A stretch of 64,000 bases of DNA, from NCBI RefSeq assembly GCF_002843305.1, contig NZ_PGSG01000106.1:1-64000 (forward strand), given 5' to 3'. Below the pieces are notes generated by a model. The model saw only the letters and a list, made by a program, of their open reading frames with translations. It was not told the origin of the DNA and ran no database searches. Made by a program: the position numbers and the translations under genes. Positions 34,917 through 43,537 of this stretch are shown here, piece after piece (position 1 is the first letter of the stretch; every line of letters begins with the position of its first letter). The DNA comes from Streptomyces barkulensis (GTDB lineage Bacteria; Actinomycetota; Actinomycetes; Streptomycetales; Streptomycetaceae).

Positions 34917-36748
34917 TGCTGCCGCCTCTTCTCGTCCGTCCTGTTCACCCCGTGTGCCCGCCCCCGTCGGCCGGTCGCGAAGGCCGCGGCGCAGGACAGG
35001 ACGCCCACCATAGCGAGCACCCACTCCGGTGCGGGGCCGATCCGGTCGGAGAGGGTGGTCTCGTCGCGCAGCGGGAGGTCGGCGGTGACCACGTCCTGCG
35101 TGAACTCCTCCGTGCGCTGCCCGATCGTGCCGTCGGGGGCGACGATCGCGCTGATGCCGCTGGTGGCGGCGGTGACCACGGCCCGTCCGTGCTCGACGGC
35201 CCGCAGCCGGGACATGACCAGCTGCTGCTCGGGCTGGCCGGTGTTGCCGTAGGTGGCGTTGTTGGTCTGGATCACCAGTGCGCGGGCGCCGTCGTTGACG
35301 GTGTCGCGCACGATCTCGTCGTAGGCGACCTCGAAGCAGATGACGTCGCCGAGCCGGGCGGGGCCGACGTCCATCACCCCGGTGCTCTGGCCGGGCCAGA
35401 AGTCGCGCGGGACGCGCTGGAGGCGGGTGATGACCTTGCTGAGCTGGTCGCGGTAGGGAACGTACTCGCCGAAGGGCACCGGGTGCTGCTTGGTGTACGA
35501 GGCTCCGGGGCCCGCCTCGGGGTCCCAGACGATGCCCTGGTTCTCGACGTAGCCCTCGCGCTCGGGGTGCTCGACGAGGGCGCCGACCAGGACGGGGACG
35601 CCCACGGCCCTCGCCGCCCGGTCGATGGCGTCGTACGCCTGCGGGTACCGGTGCGGGTCCAGGTCGGAGGCGTTCTCCGGCCAGATCACCAGGTCGGGCC
35701 GCTCCTCCCGGCCCGCCTCCACGTCCTCGGCCAGCTTCAGGGTGGCCTCGACGTGGTTGTTGAGGATCATCATCGGGCGGCCGAGGAAGTCCATGCCGGG
35801 CTGCTGGACGTTGCCCTGGACGACGGCGATGCGGACGGTGTCGGCCGCCGCGGTGCGGACCGGCACGGCCTGGCCGGCGGCGGTCACGGCCGCGGCCAGG
35901 GCGACCGCCCCGGCGGCGGCGAGGGCCGGGCGCGCCGCACCGGCGCCGGCCTCCGCCGGGGAGGCGGTCCCGCCCCCCTCGTCCGTCTCCTCCGCTCCGC
36001 GTCGCCGCCTGGTGACGGCCGCCGCGACCCGGACGGCAGCCGCGGCGAGCAGGCCGCCGGTCAGCGCGACGGCGAAGGTCACCAGCGGGGCGCCGCCCAG
36101 GGCGGCCAGCGGCAGGAACGGCGAGTCGGTGACGGCGAAGGCCAGCCGCCCCCAGGGGAAGCCACCGAAGGGGATCCGGTCGCGCGCCCACTCCTCGGCG
36201 ACCCACAGACAGGCTCCCCACAGCGGCCACAGCGGCAGCCGCGAGGTCGCGGCCAGCCCGGCGCCCATCGGGACGAGGAACAGCGACTCGACCAGGGACA
36301 GACCGAACACCGCGTCCCAGCCGATCACATGGAGCCACTTGAGCAGCACGAGGAAGAACGGCAGCCCCATCGCCAGACCGAGCCAGGCCCCCTGGCGGGC
36401 GGTACGCCCCCGGGCGAGGAGGGCGAGGACGGCGACCGCGGCGACCGACAGCGGCCACACGTCGTACGGGGGGAAGGCGGCGGCCAGGGCGACACCGCTC
36501 ACCGCCGCGGCCGCCGTGCGCCACGCCTCGCGGCGTGCCGACCTGGCCAGGCGGACGGGGAGCCGGGGCGCCGGGCGGGCCCCGGCCTCGCCGGCGGCCG
36601 GGTCGGGGGCGTCCCCGGTTTCCCCGGCGGCGGCGCGGGCCGGGACGCCGGCCCGGGCGGGCGTACGGCGGTGCTGCGGCTCGTCCGGACGGTCGGCGGC
36701 CGCGCCGCCGGTCTCGGCTTCGGCGGTGGTCTCGGGGCCCGATGGCAC
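34913..36748 (-). CDS. lnt: Apolipoprotein N-acyltransferase
   Basis: 611-residue membrane enzyme that N-acylates lipoproteins. About 75 Ala/Pro-rich residues precede seven to eight helices (from VSGVALAAAFPPYDVWPLSVAAVAVL), then a CN-hydrolase domain with all three catalytic residues: Glu in LVIWPENASD, Lys in YTKQHPVPFGEYVPYRDQL and Cys in VICFEVAYDE. GTG 36748 (VPSG) lies eight bases behind GAGAAAGG; an ATG at 37099 would add 117 low-complexity residues. First gene of the operon with ppm and fxsA. Streptomycetes usually have a second lnt; this one is the ppm-linked copy. Confidence 0.94.
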   Translation of the reverse strand: MPSGPETTAEAETGGAAADRPDEPQHRRTPARAGVPARAAAGETGDAPDPAAGEAGARPAPRLPVRLARSARREAWRTAAAAVSGVALAAAFPPYDVWPLSVAAVAVLALLARGRTARQGAWLGLAMGLPFFLVLLKWLHVIGWDAVFGLSLVESLFLVPMGAGLAATSRLPLWPLWGACLWVAEEWARDRIPFGGFPWGRLAFAVTDSPFLPLAALGGAPLVTFAVALTGGLLAAAAVRVAAAVTRRRRGAEETDEGGGTASPAEAGAGAARPALAAAGAVALAAAVTAAGQAVPVRTAAADTVRIAVVQGNVQQPGMDFLGRPMMILNNHVEATLKLAEDVEAGREERPDLVIWPENASDLDPHRYPQAYDAIDRAARAVGVPVLVGALVEHPEREGYVENQGIVWDPEAGPGASYTKQHPVPFGEYVPYRDQLSKVITRLQRVPRDFWPGQSTGVMDVGPARLGDVICFEVAYDEIVRDTVNDGARALVIQTNNATYGNTGQPEQQLVMSRLRAVEHGRAVVTAATSGISAIVAPDGTIGQRTEEFTQDVVTADLPLRDETTLSDRIGPAPEWVLAMVGVLSCAAAFATGRRGRAHGVNRTDEKRRQQ

Positions 36749-37308
36749 GGTCGCGGCCTTTCTCGCAGGTCGTGCAGGTCGTGCGGTGATGAGCCCGACC
36801 GTACAACGCCCGGCGGCTCCCACGGGGCCGGGGTGGGGATGCGAAGGCTCCGTACCGGGGCGGGGCGGGGCGGGCGGAGCGGAGGGGACGTACGGGGCGG
36901 GGGCGTTCTCGGGATCGGGGCCCGGCGCCCTTCGGGCCGACCTGGGACCCGCTGGCTGCGGATCGGCCGAAAGTCGTTGTCTACTGAGCCTCCGGGCCCC
37001 ACCCGGGTCGCACCGCCGACCAGCCGGGATCACTCCGTCTCCGTGCCGCGGACGCTGGATCTGGCTCCCGGCCGTACGCCGGTGCGACGCACCGCCCATG
37101 ACCCAGCTCGCTCGACGACTGTGCGCGGAGGATCCCCGGTCGGACGTCCTGTGGTGGACCCGGCAGAACCTACCCGCCGACCGCCACAGCCTGTCAACAC
37201 CCTCACGACCTGCGGCGTTTCCTCAAAGCAGCAGGTCAGTGCAGAGAGGGCCACCGCGGGAGGGCAGACCTGGGGGGACATCGTTCGGCGGTATGGCCCC
37301 GCCTTCCG
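36749..37308. other. 560-bp gap upstream of lnt
   Basis: Between the amidohydrolase stop and the lnt start, both minus strand. It holds the lnt promoter region and a G-tract run (36857-36874, four runs of three or four G with single-base spacers). Short frames, such as a plus-strand ATG at 37099-37101 region (MTQLARRLC), have no ribosome site and poor codon bias; I see no supported gene. Confidence 0.55.
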
Positions 37309-38985
37309 TCACCCGTTCGGGTGTTGGTAGATCGTTTGTCCCCCGACCACCGTCCGCAGGCAGACGGGCAGCGGGCGCCCCGGGCCGAGGTCGGGCAGGC
37401 CCGGGGTGCCCGAGCGCGGGTCGGTGGACCAGGCGGCGATCCGGCCGTCGGGCACCTGCACCACCAGGTCGCCGGTGCGCCACACGGCGTAGTCGGCCGG
37501 GGCGCCGGGGACGAGGACGCCCGCGTCGTCGCGGCCGACCGCCCGCCAGCCGCCGCGGGTGTGGGCGGTGAAGGCGGCGCGGACGGAGATCCGGTGCTCG
37601 GGGGTGCGGTGGAAGGCGGCGGCGCGCAGGGTGCCCCAGGGGTCGAGCGGGGTGACGGGGCTGTCGGAGCCGAGCGCCAGGGGCACACCGGCGCGCAGCA
37701 GGGCGGCGTACGGGTTGAGGGTGCGGGCGCGTTCGCGGCCCAGACGCCGGGCGTACATGCCCCCCTCGCCGCCCCAGGCGGCGTCGAAGGCCGGCTGGAC
37801 GGAGGCGGTCAGGGCCAGCTCGGCGAAGGCCGCGACGGTGGCCTCGGTCAGCATCTCGGCGTGCTCGACGCGGTGCCGGGCGGCCCGCACCCGCTCCAGG
37901 CCGACCCGCTCGGCGGCCGCGCGCACCCCCTCGGTGACGGCGGTGAGGGCGGCGTCGCCGATGGCGTGGAAGCCGGCCTGGATCCCGGCCTCGGTGCAGG
38001 CGGCGACGTGGGCGGCGACGGCGTCGGCGTCCAGGTGGCCGGTGCCGCGGTGGCCGGCGTCGGCGTAGGGCTCGTGCAGATGGGCGGTGTGGGAGCCCAG
38101 GGAACCGTCGGCGAAGAGGTCGCCCGCGGCGCCGAGGGCGCCGAGCTCCCGCACCCGCCGCGCCCCTTCGGGGGAGGTGATGTGCTCGGCCCAGTAGCCG
38201 AAGACGCGGGGTCCGGGCTCGGCGGCGGCCAGCGCCAGCAGGCCGGTGAGGTCGTCCTCGCTCGAGATCTCCGGTCCCGCGCACTCGTGGAGGGTTCCGA
38301 TGCCGCGGGAGGCCGCGTGGCGCAGGGCGGCGCGCTGGGCCTCGGTGCGCTGGGCGGGGGTGATGGAGGCGTGGGCGACGGCGCGCACCGCGTGGTGGGC
38401 GTCGCCGGTCAGGGCGGCGTCGGGGGCGTAGCCGGGCAGCTCTGTGACGCCGGGGTCGCCGGGGACGAGGTCGAGCAGCGCGGTGGTGACCAGGGCCGAG
38501 TGGACGTCGACGCGGGTGAGGTAGAGCGGCCGGTGGTCTGCGGCCGCGTCGAGCTCGGCGCGGGAGGGAAGCCGCTGCCCGGGCCAGGCGGCCGCGTCCC
38601 AGCCGTGGCCGAGCAGGATCCGGTCGCCGGGGCGGGCCCGGGCGTACTCCCGTACGCGGTCCAGGACCTCGGCCGGGGAGCGGGTGCCGGACAGGTCGAG
38701 GCCGGTGAGCGCCAGACCGGTCGCGGTGGCGTGGACGTGGGAGTCGGTGAAGGCCGGGGTGACGAGTGCGCCGTCGAGGTGGACCACCTCGTCGACGCCG
38801 TCGGCGAAGGAGTCCGCGGCCCCTTCCGAACCGACCCAGGCGATGCCGCCGCCGTCGACGACCATGGCGGTGGCGAAGGGGTCGGCGGGGCTGTGGACCT
38901 CGCCTCCGCGTAGGAGGACGGTGCGGGGGCGGTCGAGGCGGTCGGGACCGTCGGGACCGTCGGGAGGGGCCGTGCTGTCGCTCAT
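37309..38985 (-). CDS. Amidohydrolase family protein, YtcJ type
   Basis: 558-residue metal-dependent hydrolase of the amidohydrolase superfamily, YtcJ-like subgroup. An N-terminal small beta domain (TVLLRGGEVHSPADPFATAMVVDGGGIAWVG) precedes the metal motif TDSHVHATATG; FHAIGDAALTAV, HRVEHAEML and LGSDSPVTPLDPWGTL supply further metal ligands and the catalytic Asp. No signal peptide. ATG 38985 (MSDSTAP) is plausible though its ribosome site is weak. The first 20 residues are a Gly/Pro/Asp repeat. Substrate class (amide, imide or ester) cannot be told. Confidence 0.92.
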   Translation of the reverse strand: MSDSTAPPDGPDGPDRLDRPRTVLLRGGEVHSPADPFATAMVVDGGGIAWVGSEGAADSFADGVDEVVHLDGALVTPAFTDSHVHATATGLALTGLDLSGTRSPAEVLDRVREYARARPGDRILLGHGWDAAAWPGQRLPSRAELDAAADHRPLYLTRVDVHSALVTTALLDLVPGDPGVTELPGYAPDAALTGDAHHAVRAVAHASITPAQRTEAQRAALRHAASRGIGTLHECAGPEISSEDDLTGLLALAAAEPGPRVFGYWAEHITSPEGARRVRELGALGAAGDLFADGSLGSHTAHLHEPYADAGHRGTGHLDADAVAAHVAACTEAGIQAGFHAIGDAALTAVTEGVRAAAERVGLERVRAARHRVEHAEMLTEATVAAFAELALTASVQPAFDAAWGGEGGMYARRLGRERARTLNPYAALLRAGVPLALGSDSPVTPLDPWGTLRAAAFHRTPEHRISVRAAFTAHTRGGWRAVGRDDAGVLVPGAPADYAVWRTGDLVVQVPDGRIAAWSTDPRSGTPGLPDLGPGRPLPVCLRTVVGGQTIYQHPNG

Positions 38986-39053
38986 GACTGCCAGTCTCCC
39001 CCTCCCCCGCCGCTCCCGGCCGCCGGGGTCGCCCGTACGCGGCGCGGGGACCC

Positions 39054-39494
39054 TCACACGCGGGGCGGCCGGGCCTCGTAGGGGGTGGACAGCACGACGG
39101 TGGTGCGGGTGGAGACCCCGGCCAGGGAGCGGATGCGCGCCAGCAGGTGCTCCAGTTCGACGGGGGCGGCGACCCGGACCTTGAGGATGTAGTTCTCGTC
39201 GCCCGCGACGCTGTGGCACGCCTCGATCTCGGGCACCTCGGCGAGCCGGTCGGCGATGTCGTCCGGGGCGCTGGGGTCGAACGGCTTGACCGAGATGAAG
39301 GCGGTCATGGGCAATCCGACGGCCTCGGGGTCGACGATGGCCGCATAGCCGCGGATGACACCGCGCTGCTCCAGCCTGCGGACGCGCTGATGCACCGCCG
39401 AGGTCGACAGGCCGGTGGCCCTGCCCAGGTCGGTGTAGCTCATCCGCCCGTCCCTGACGAGCAATTCCACGATGCGACGATCCAGCTCCTCCAC
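39054..39494 (-). CDS. Lrp/AsnC family transcriptional regulator
   Basis: 146-residue feast/famine regulator. Winged helix at 1-50 (DRRIVELLVRDGRMSYTDLGRATGLSTSAVHQRVRRLEQRGVIRGYAAI), then a RAM ligand domain (MTAFISVKPFDPSAPDDIADRL ... VAGDENYILKVRVAAPVELEHLL) which binds amino acids. GTG 39494 fits best; the longer frame to 39581 adds 29 residues without a ribosome site. Divergent from the 133-residue gene and 68 bases ahead of the amidohydrolase on the same strand, so it may regulate either. Confidence 0.93.
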   Translation of the reverse strand: MEELDRRIVELLVRDGRMSYTDLGRATGLSTSAVHQRVRRLEQRGVIRGYAAIVDPEAVGLPMTAFISVKPFDPSAPDDIADRLAEVPEIEACHSVAGDENYILKVRVAAPVELEHLLARIRSLAGVSTRTTVVLSTPYEARPPRV

Positions 39495-39699
39495 GACAGG
39501 CAACCTACTGCGCCGGGCGCACCACGGCACACCGTTCGGCCTGTCGGCGACCCCGGGGCGCGGACATGTGACCAACGCCACACCCGTGCTCCCGTGTCCG
39601 GGAGGGTGCGGAGATTACGGATGGGCAACGGAGGGAAATGCTTGCTGTGGCCGGGACACCCTCGATCGGACACCCGGCAGCCCGTCCAAGGGGGATTGC

Positions 39700-40101
39700 A
39701 TGCGCAAGGTGAAGTCGCTCCACACCGGTCACCCGGACGCCGAGGCCCGCGAGGAGAGAGCCGAGGCCGACGAGACCTATGAGACCTACGAGATCTTCCG
39801 GGTGGTCTGCCCGGACTGCGCGCAGCCGATAGCGCTGCTGGCGGACGAGGAGACGCTCCCCGAGCACGCTCTGTGCCCGACCCCGTGGAACCCGTTCGGC
39901 CTGACGGTGTGCCAGGGCTCGGGGCGTCCGGTGGGGGACGCCGGGCCCGAGGGCCCGGAGCACGAGGCCCGGGAGCAGGACGCCGCGACACTGCTGACGC
40001 TGCCCGAGGGGCTGCACTGGCGGATGCAGCCCTTCTCCCATGTCGGCGGCCCGGGTACGCACCCGATGCGTGTTCCGCACGGGCGTCACCCGCGCCACTG
40101 A
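39700..40101 (+). CDS. Conserved streptomycete protein of unknown function
   Basis: 133-residue soluble protein. An acidic N-terminus (AREERAEADETYETYEIF) is followed by a likely zinc ribbon: CPDC near 35 and LCPTPWNPFGLTVCQG near 68-83 give four cysteines. The C-terminal half is Gly/His-rich with a LTLPEGLHWRMQPFSHVGG segment. ATG 39700 follows AAGGGGGATTG. I recall similar proteins across streptomycetes without a known role. Divergent from the Lrp gene. Confidence 0.8.
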   Translation: MRKVKSLHTGHPDAEAREERAEADETYETYEIFRVVCPDCAQPIALLADEETLPEHALCPTPWNPFGLTVCQGSGRPVGDAGPEGPEHEAREQDAATLLTLPEGLHWRMQPFSHVGGPGTHPMRVPHGRHPRH

Positions 40102-40181
40102 CGGCTCGCGCCGCCCGGCCCGGAGGCACCGCACGCCCGCGCACCCGGAACGCCCCCGGACACCGCCGGGCACGGACGCAC

Positions 40182-40236
40182 CGGCGGTCCGGCCGGCGGC
40201 CCGCGCCCGGGGCCCGTCCGGCGGCGCGGACCGCCG
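40182..40236. terminator. Possible hairpin between convergent genes
   Basis: 10-bp perfect arms (40182-40191 with 40227-40236), long 35-base GC-rich loop with internal pairing. Weaker than other terminators here. Confidence 0.4.
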
Positions 40237-40242
40237 TCGCGC

Positions 40243-41415
40243 TCAGCGGCTCTCGGGACCGGCCAGGTGGCGGGCGATGACCACCCTCTGGATCTGGTTG
40301 GTGCCCTCGACGATCTGCAGCACCTTGGCCTCCCGCATCAGGCGCTCGGCCGGGTAGTCGCGGGTGTAGCCGTAGCCGCCCAGCAGCTGGACGGCGTCGG
40401 TGGTGACCTTCATGGCCGTGTCCGTGCAGAACAGCTTGGCCATCGCCGCCTGCCGGGCGAAGGACTCCCCGGCGTCGCGCAGCCGGGCGGCGGCCAGGTA
40501 CAGGGCGCGTCCGGCCTCGATCTGGGTGGCCATGTCGGCCAGCATGAACCGTACGCCCTGGAAGTCGGAGACGGGGCGGCCGAACTGCTCGCGCCCGGCG
40601 GTGTGGGCCAGTGCCTCGTCGAGGGCGGCCTGGGCGACCCCGATCGCGCAGGCGGCGATGCCGAGCCGGCCGGAGTTGAGGGCGTCCAGGGCGATGGCGA
40701 AGCCCTGCCCCTCCTCGCCGATCCGGCGGCTGTCGGGGACGCGGACCCCGTCGAAGTGGACCTGGGCCGTCGGCGACCCGCCCATCCCCATCTTGCGCTC
40801 GGGGGCGGCGGCGCTGAGCCCTTCGGCGTCGCCGGGGACGAGGAAGGCGGTGATGCCGCGCGGTCCCTCCTTTCCGGTGCGGGCCATGACGGTGTAGAAG
40901 TCGGCGATGCCGCCGTGGGTGATCCACGCCTTGGTGCCGTCGAGCACCCAGTCGTCGCCGTCGCGGACGGCGCGGGTGCGCATCGCGGCGGCGTCGGAGC
41001 CGGAGGAGGGCTCGGACAGGCAGTACGCGCCCAGCAGTCCGCCGGCGAACATCCCCGGAAGGTGTTCGGCGCACTGCTCCTTGGAGCCGTAGTGGGCGAG
41101 CGCGTGGCAGGCGAGGGTGTGGACGCTGACGCCCAGGCCCACGGTGAGCCGGGCCGCGGCCAGCTCCTCCAGGATCTGCAGATACACCTCGTAGGGCTGC
41201 TCGCCGCCGCCGAACTCCTCGCCGTAGGGCAGTGAGAGCAGGCCGGACTCCGACAGGAGGGTGAAGGTCTCACGGGGGAAGCGGCCGGACTCCTCCTCCT
41301 CGGCCGCGACCGGACGGATCTCGCGCTGGGCGAGTTCACGCACCAGGGTGAGGAGGTCGCGGGACTCCTCGGTGGGCATCCGGCGTTCCACCGGCTGGGG
41401 GCCGTACTCGGTCAT
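40243..41415 (-). CDS. Acyl-CoA dehydrogenase
   Basis: 390-residue FAD enzyme that forms the 2,3-enoyl-CoA in fatty- or branched-acyl degradation. Three-domain fold: helical N-part, beta-barrel with YCLSEPSSGSDAAAMRTRA, and C-part with GREQFGRPVSDFQGVRFMLADM and LLGGYGYTRDYPAERLMREAKVLQIVEGTNQIQR, whose Glu is the catalytic base. Complete. ATG 41415 has GGAGAGCG. Chain-length or branch preference is not evident. Divergent from the polymerase gene. Confidence 0.95.
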   Translation of the reverse strand: MTEYGPQPVERRMPTEESRDLLTLVRELAQREIRPVAAEEEESGRFPRETFTLLSESGLLSLPYGEEFGGGEQPYEVYLQILEELAAARLTVGLGVSVHTLACHALAHYGSKEQCAEHLPGMFAGGLLGAYCLSEPSSGSDAAAMRTRAVRDGDDWVLDGTKAWITHGGIADFYTVMARTGKEGPRGITAFLVPGDAEGLSAAAPERKMGMGGSPTAQVHFDGVRVPDSRRIGEEGQGFAIALDALNSGRLGIAACAIGVAQAALDEALAHTAGREQFGRPVSDFQGVRFMLADMATQIEAGRALYLAAARLRDAGESFARQAAMAKLFCTDTAMKVTTDAVQLLGGYGYTRDYPAERLMREAKVLQIVEGTNQIQRVVIARHLAGPESR

Positions 41416-41734
41416 CGCGGCGCTCTCCTCCCTGTTGGGGGCTGCGGCGGCGGACGCTCGGGGTGGGGCGCCGCCACCGGGAAGTGGTGGTACCGGCCGA
41501 TGTCGCCCCTCGGGTCGCGAGAGCGGCTGACCAGCGGCTGTGGCGATTGGAGTATGCCCGATCGGCGGCCCCGCGTCACCGCGGGGCGAGGATCACGGCG
41601 GAGATCCCGGCGGAGGTCGCGGCGGAGGTCGCGGCGGAGGTCACCGCCGGTTGTCGGTGCCCGCTGTCACACTCCACCGTATGCGGGACGGCCACGGCCC
41701 CGGGCGAGGGGGCGGACGGGACGGGGAGGGCGCG
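41416..41734. other. 319-bp divergent gap with 12-bp tandem repeats
   Basis: Contains both promoters (not located) and four tandem 12-bp units of CGCGGCGGAGGT type at about 41595-41642. No supported gene; an ATG at 41681 is in frame with the polymerase gene but has no ribosome site. Confidence 0.55.
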
Positions 41735-43417
41735 GTGCGCTGGGCGGTGGCGGTGACCGCCGAGGGCACGGCCCTGCTGTGCCCGCTGGACGGGCGGGGG
41801 CGCGCGGCGGGTCCGGTTGTGACCGAGCCGGACCTGGCGCGGGCCGTGGCGGAGCGCACCGCCTCCGGCTCGGCCACCCGGTGGGTGTGGCGGTCGACGG
41901 CGCAGGTGTACCCGCGGCTGCTGGAGGCCGGGGTGCGGGTGGAGCGGTGCCATGACACGGAGGCGTGCGAGGCGCTGCTGCTGGGCCACGAGGGCCGGTG
42001 GGGCGAGCCGCGTTCGCTGTCGGCGGCCTGGGCGCGGCTGCACCGGGCGCCGGTGCCGGAGGATCCGCCGCTGCGCGCGGCCGACCGGCAGCCCTCGCTG
42101 TTCGCGCCGGGCCCGGTGCCGCTGCCGCCGGGCACGGATCCGCTCGCGGCCCTGCTGGAGGTGTACGCCGGCCAGCTGCGGAGGGTGGAGGCGGCCGGGC
42201 ACCCGGAGCGGATGCGGCTGCTGCTGGCCGCGGAGTCGGCGGGGACGCTGGTGGCGGCGGAGATGAACCGCGCGGGGGTGCCCTGGCGGGCGGACGTCCA
42301 CCGGGAGCTGCTGCGGGAACTGCTGGGCGAGAGCTATCCGGGTGGCGAGCCCGCCCGGCTGGCCCAGCTTGCCGAGGAGGTCTCGCGCGCCTTCGGGCCG
42401 GGGGCGCGGGTACGGCCGGATCTGCCGGCGGACGTGGTCAGGGCGTTCGCGCGGGACGGGATCCGGCTGTCCTCGACCCGGGCGTGGGAGCTGCGGAAGA
42501 TCGACCATCCGGCCGTCGCCCCGCTGCTGCGCCACAAGACGCTGTACCGGCTGCACACCGCGCACGGCCGGTCCTGGCTGCGCACCTGGGTGCGTGACGG
42601 CCGCTTCCATCCCGAGTACGTGCCCGGCGGCTCGGTCACGGGCCGCTGGACGAGCAACGGCGGGGGCGCGCTGCAGATCCCCAAGGTGGTGCGGCGCGCG
42701 GTGGTGGCCGACGAGGGGTGGCGGCTGGTGGTCGCCGACGCCGACCAGATGGAGCCCAGGGTGCTGGCCGCCGTCTCCCGCGACCGGGGCCTGATGGAGG
42801 TGGCCGGAAGCGGCCGGGACATGTACTCGGTGCTGTCGGACCGGGCGTTCGGCGGCGACCGGGACCGGGCCAAGCTGGCGCTGCTGGGCGCGGTGTACGG
42901 GCAGACCTCGGGGGACGGCCTGCGGCACCTGGCGGACCTGCGGCGCCGCTACCCGGCGGCGGTGGCGTACGTGGACGAGGCGGCACGCGCCGGCGAGGAG
43001 GGCCGGCTGGTGCGCACCTGGCTGGGGCGCACCTGCCCGCCCGCGGCCGCCCGGGAGGAGGATCTCGGGGACGGCGGGGCCGGTCCGCCCGGGACGGACG
43101 CGCAGGGCCCGTCCGGTGGCGGCGCGGCCCGGGCCCGCGGCCGGTTCACCCGCAATTTCGTGGTGCAGGGCAGCGGGGCCGACTGGATGCTGCTGGTGCT
43201 GGCCTCCCTGCGGCAGTCGCTGGCCGGGACGCGCGCCGAGCTGGTGTTCTTCCAGCACGACGAGGTGATCGTGCACTGCCCGGCGCGGGAGGCGGAGGCG
43301 GTGGTGGAGGCCGTCCGCGCGGCGGGCGAGCGGGCCGGGCGCGCGGCCTTCGGCGAGACCCCGGTGCGCTTCCCGTTCACCACGGCCGTGGTGGAGTGCT
43401 ACGCGGACGCCAAGTGA
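41735..43417 (+). CDS. PolA-like '3'-5' exonuclease/DNA polymerase'
   Basis: 560-residue family A polymerase found in actinobacteria besides standard PolA. The N-terminal 200 residues sit where the proofreading domain should be but show none of the DxE/D acidic motifs, so exonuclease activity is doubtful. The polymerase part is good: GGSVTGRWTSNGGGALQIPKVVRRAVVADEGWRLVVADADQMEPRVLA (motif A region), a shortened fingers helix (RDRAKLALLGAVYGQTSGDGL), and FVVQGSGADWMLLVLASL with QHDEVIVHCP (motif C). No 5'-nuclease domain. GTG 41735 has GGGGAGGGCGCG. Role unknown; perhaps repair or translesion synthesis. Confidence 0.88.
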   Translation: MRWAVAVTAEGTALLCPLDGRGRAAGPVVTEPDLARAVAERTASGSATRWVWRSTAQVYPRLLEAGVRVERCHDTEACEALLLGHEGRWGEPRSLSAAWARLHRAPVPEDPPLRAADRQPSLFAPGPVPLPPGTDPLAALLEVYAGQLRRVEAAGHPERMRLLLAAESAGTLVAAEMNRAGVPWRADVHRELLRELLGESYPGGEPARLAQLAEEVSRAFGPGARVRPDLPADVVRAFARDGIRLSSTRAWELRKIDHPAVAPLLRHKTLYRLHTAHGRSWLRTWVRDGRFHPEYVPGGSVTGRWTSNGGGALQIPKVVRRAVVADEGWRLVVADADQMEPRVLAAVSRDRGLMEVAGSGRDMYSVLSDRAFGGDRDRAKLALLGAVYGQTSGDGLRHLADLRRRYPAAVAYVDEAARAGEEGRLVRTWLGRTCPPAAAREEDLGDGGAGPPGTDAQGPSGGGAARARGRFTRNFVVQGSGADWMLLVLASLRQSLAGTRAELVFFQHDEVIVHCPAREAEAVVEAVRAAGERAGRAAFGETPVRFPFTTAVVECYADAK

Positions 43418-43430
43418 GCGGGGTCTTCGG

Positions 43431-43455
43431 GGATCACGGCGGTGTACCCGGGTAC
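43431..43455 (+). promoter_or_regulatory. SigB-type promoter of gnd
   Basis: GGAT (43431-43434), 15 bases, GGGTAC (43450-43455). Predicted start near 43462, leader about 76 bases. It overlaps a 22-bp perfect palindrome (43439-43460). Confidence 0.55.
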
Positions 43456-43460
43456 ACCGC
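43439..43460. promoter_or_regulatory. 22-bp perfect palindrome before gnd
   Basis: Dyad centred on CCCGGG, with GGTGTACCC/GGGTACACC arms, covering the -10 of the SigB-type promoter. Either an operator or a short terminator for the polymerase gene. Confidence 0.5.
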
Positions 43461-43537
43461 ATTCTCGCGGCCCTTCCCGGCCCCGCCGGGCCCCGTACCG
43501 CGTTTCCCGTGTTCCCCGCGTTCCCAGGAGCCACACC

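Noticed and set aside
37099..37281. Short frames in the lnt upstream gap (plus-strand MTQLARRLC..., minus-strand 83 codons)
   Set aside because: No ribosome site, no recognisable motif, codon use unlike neighbours.
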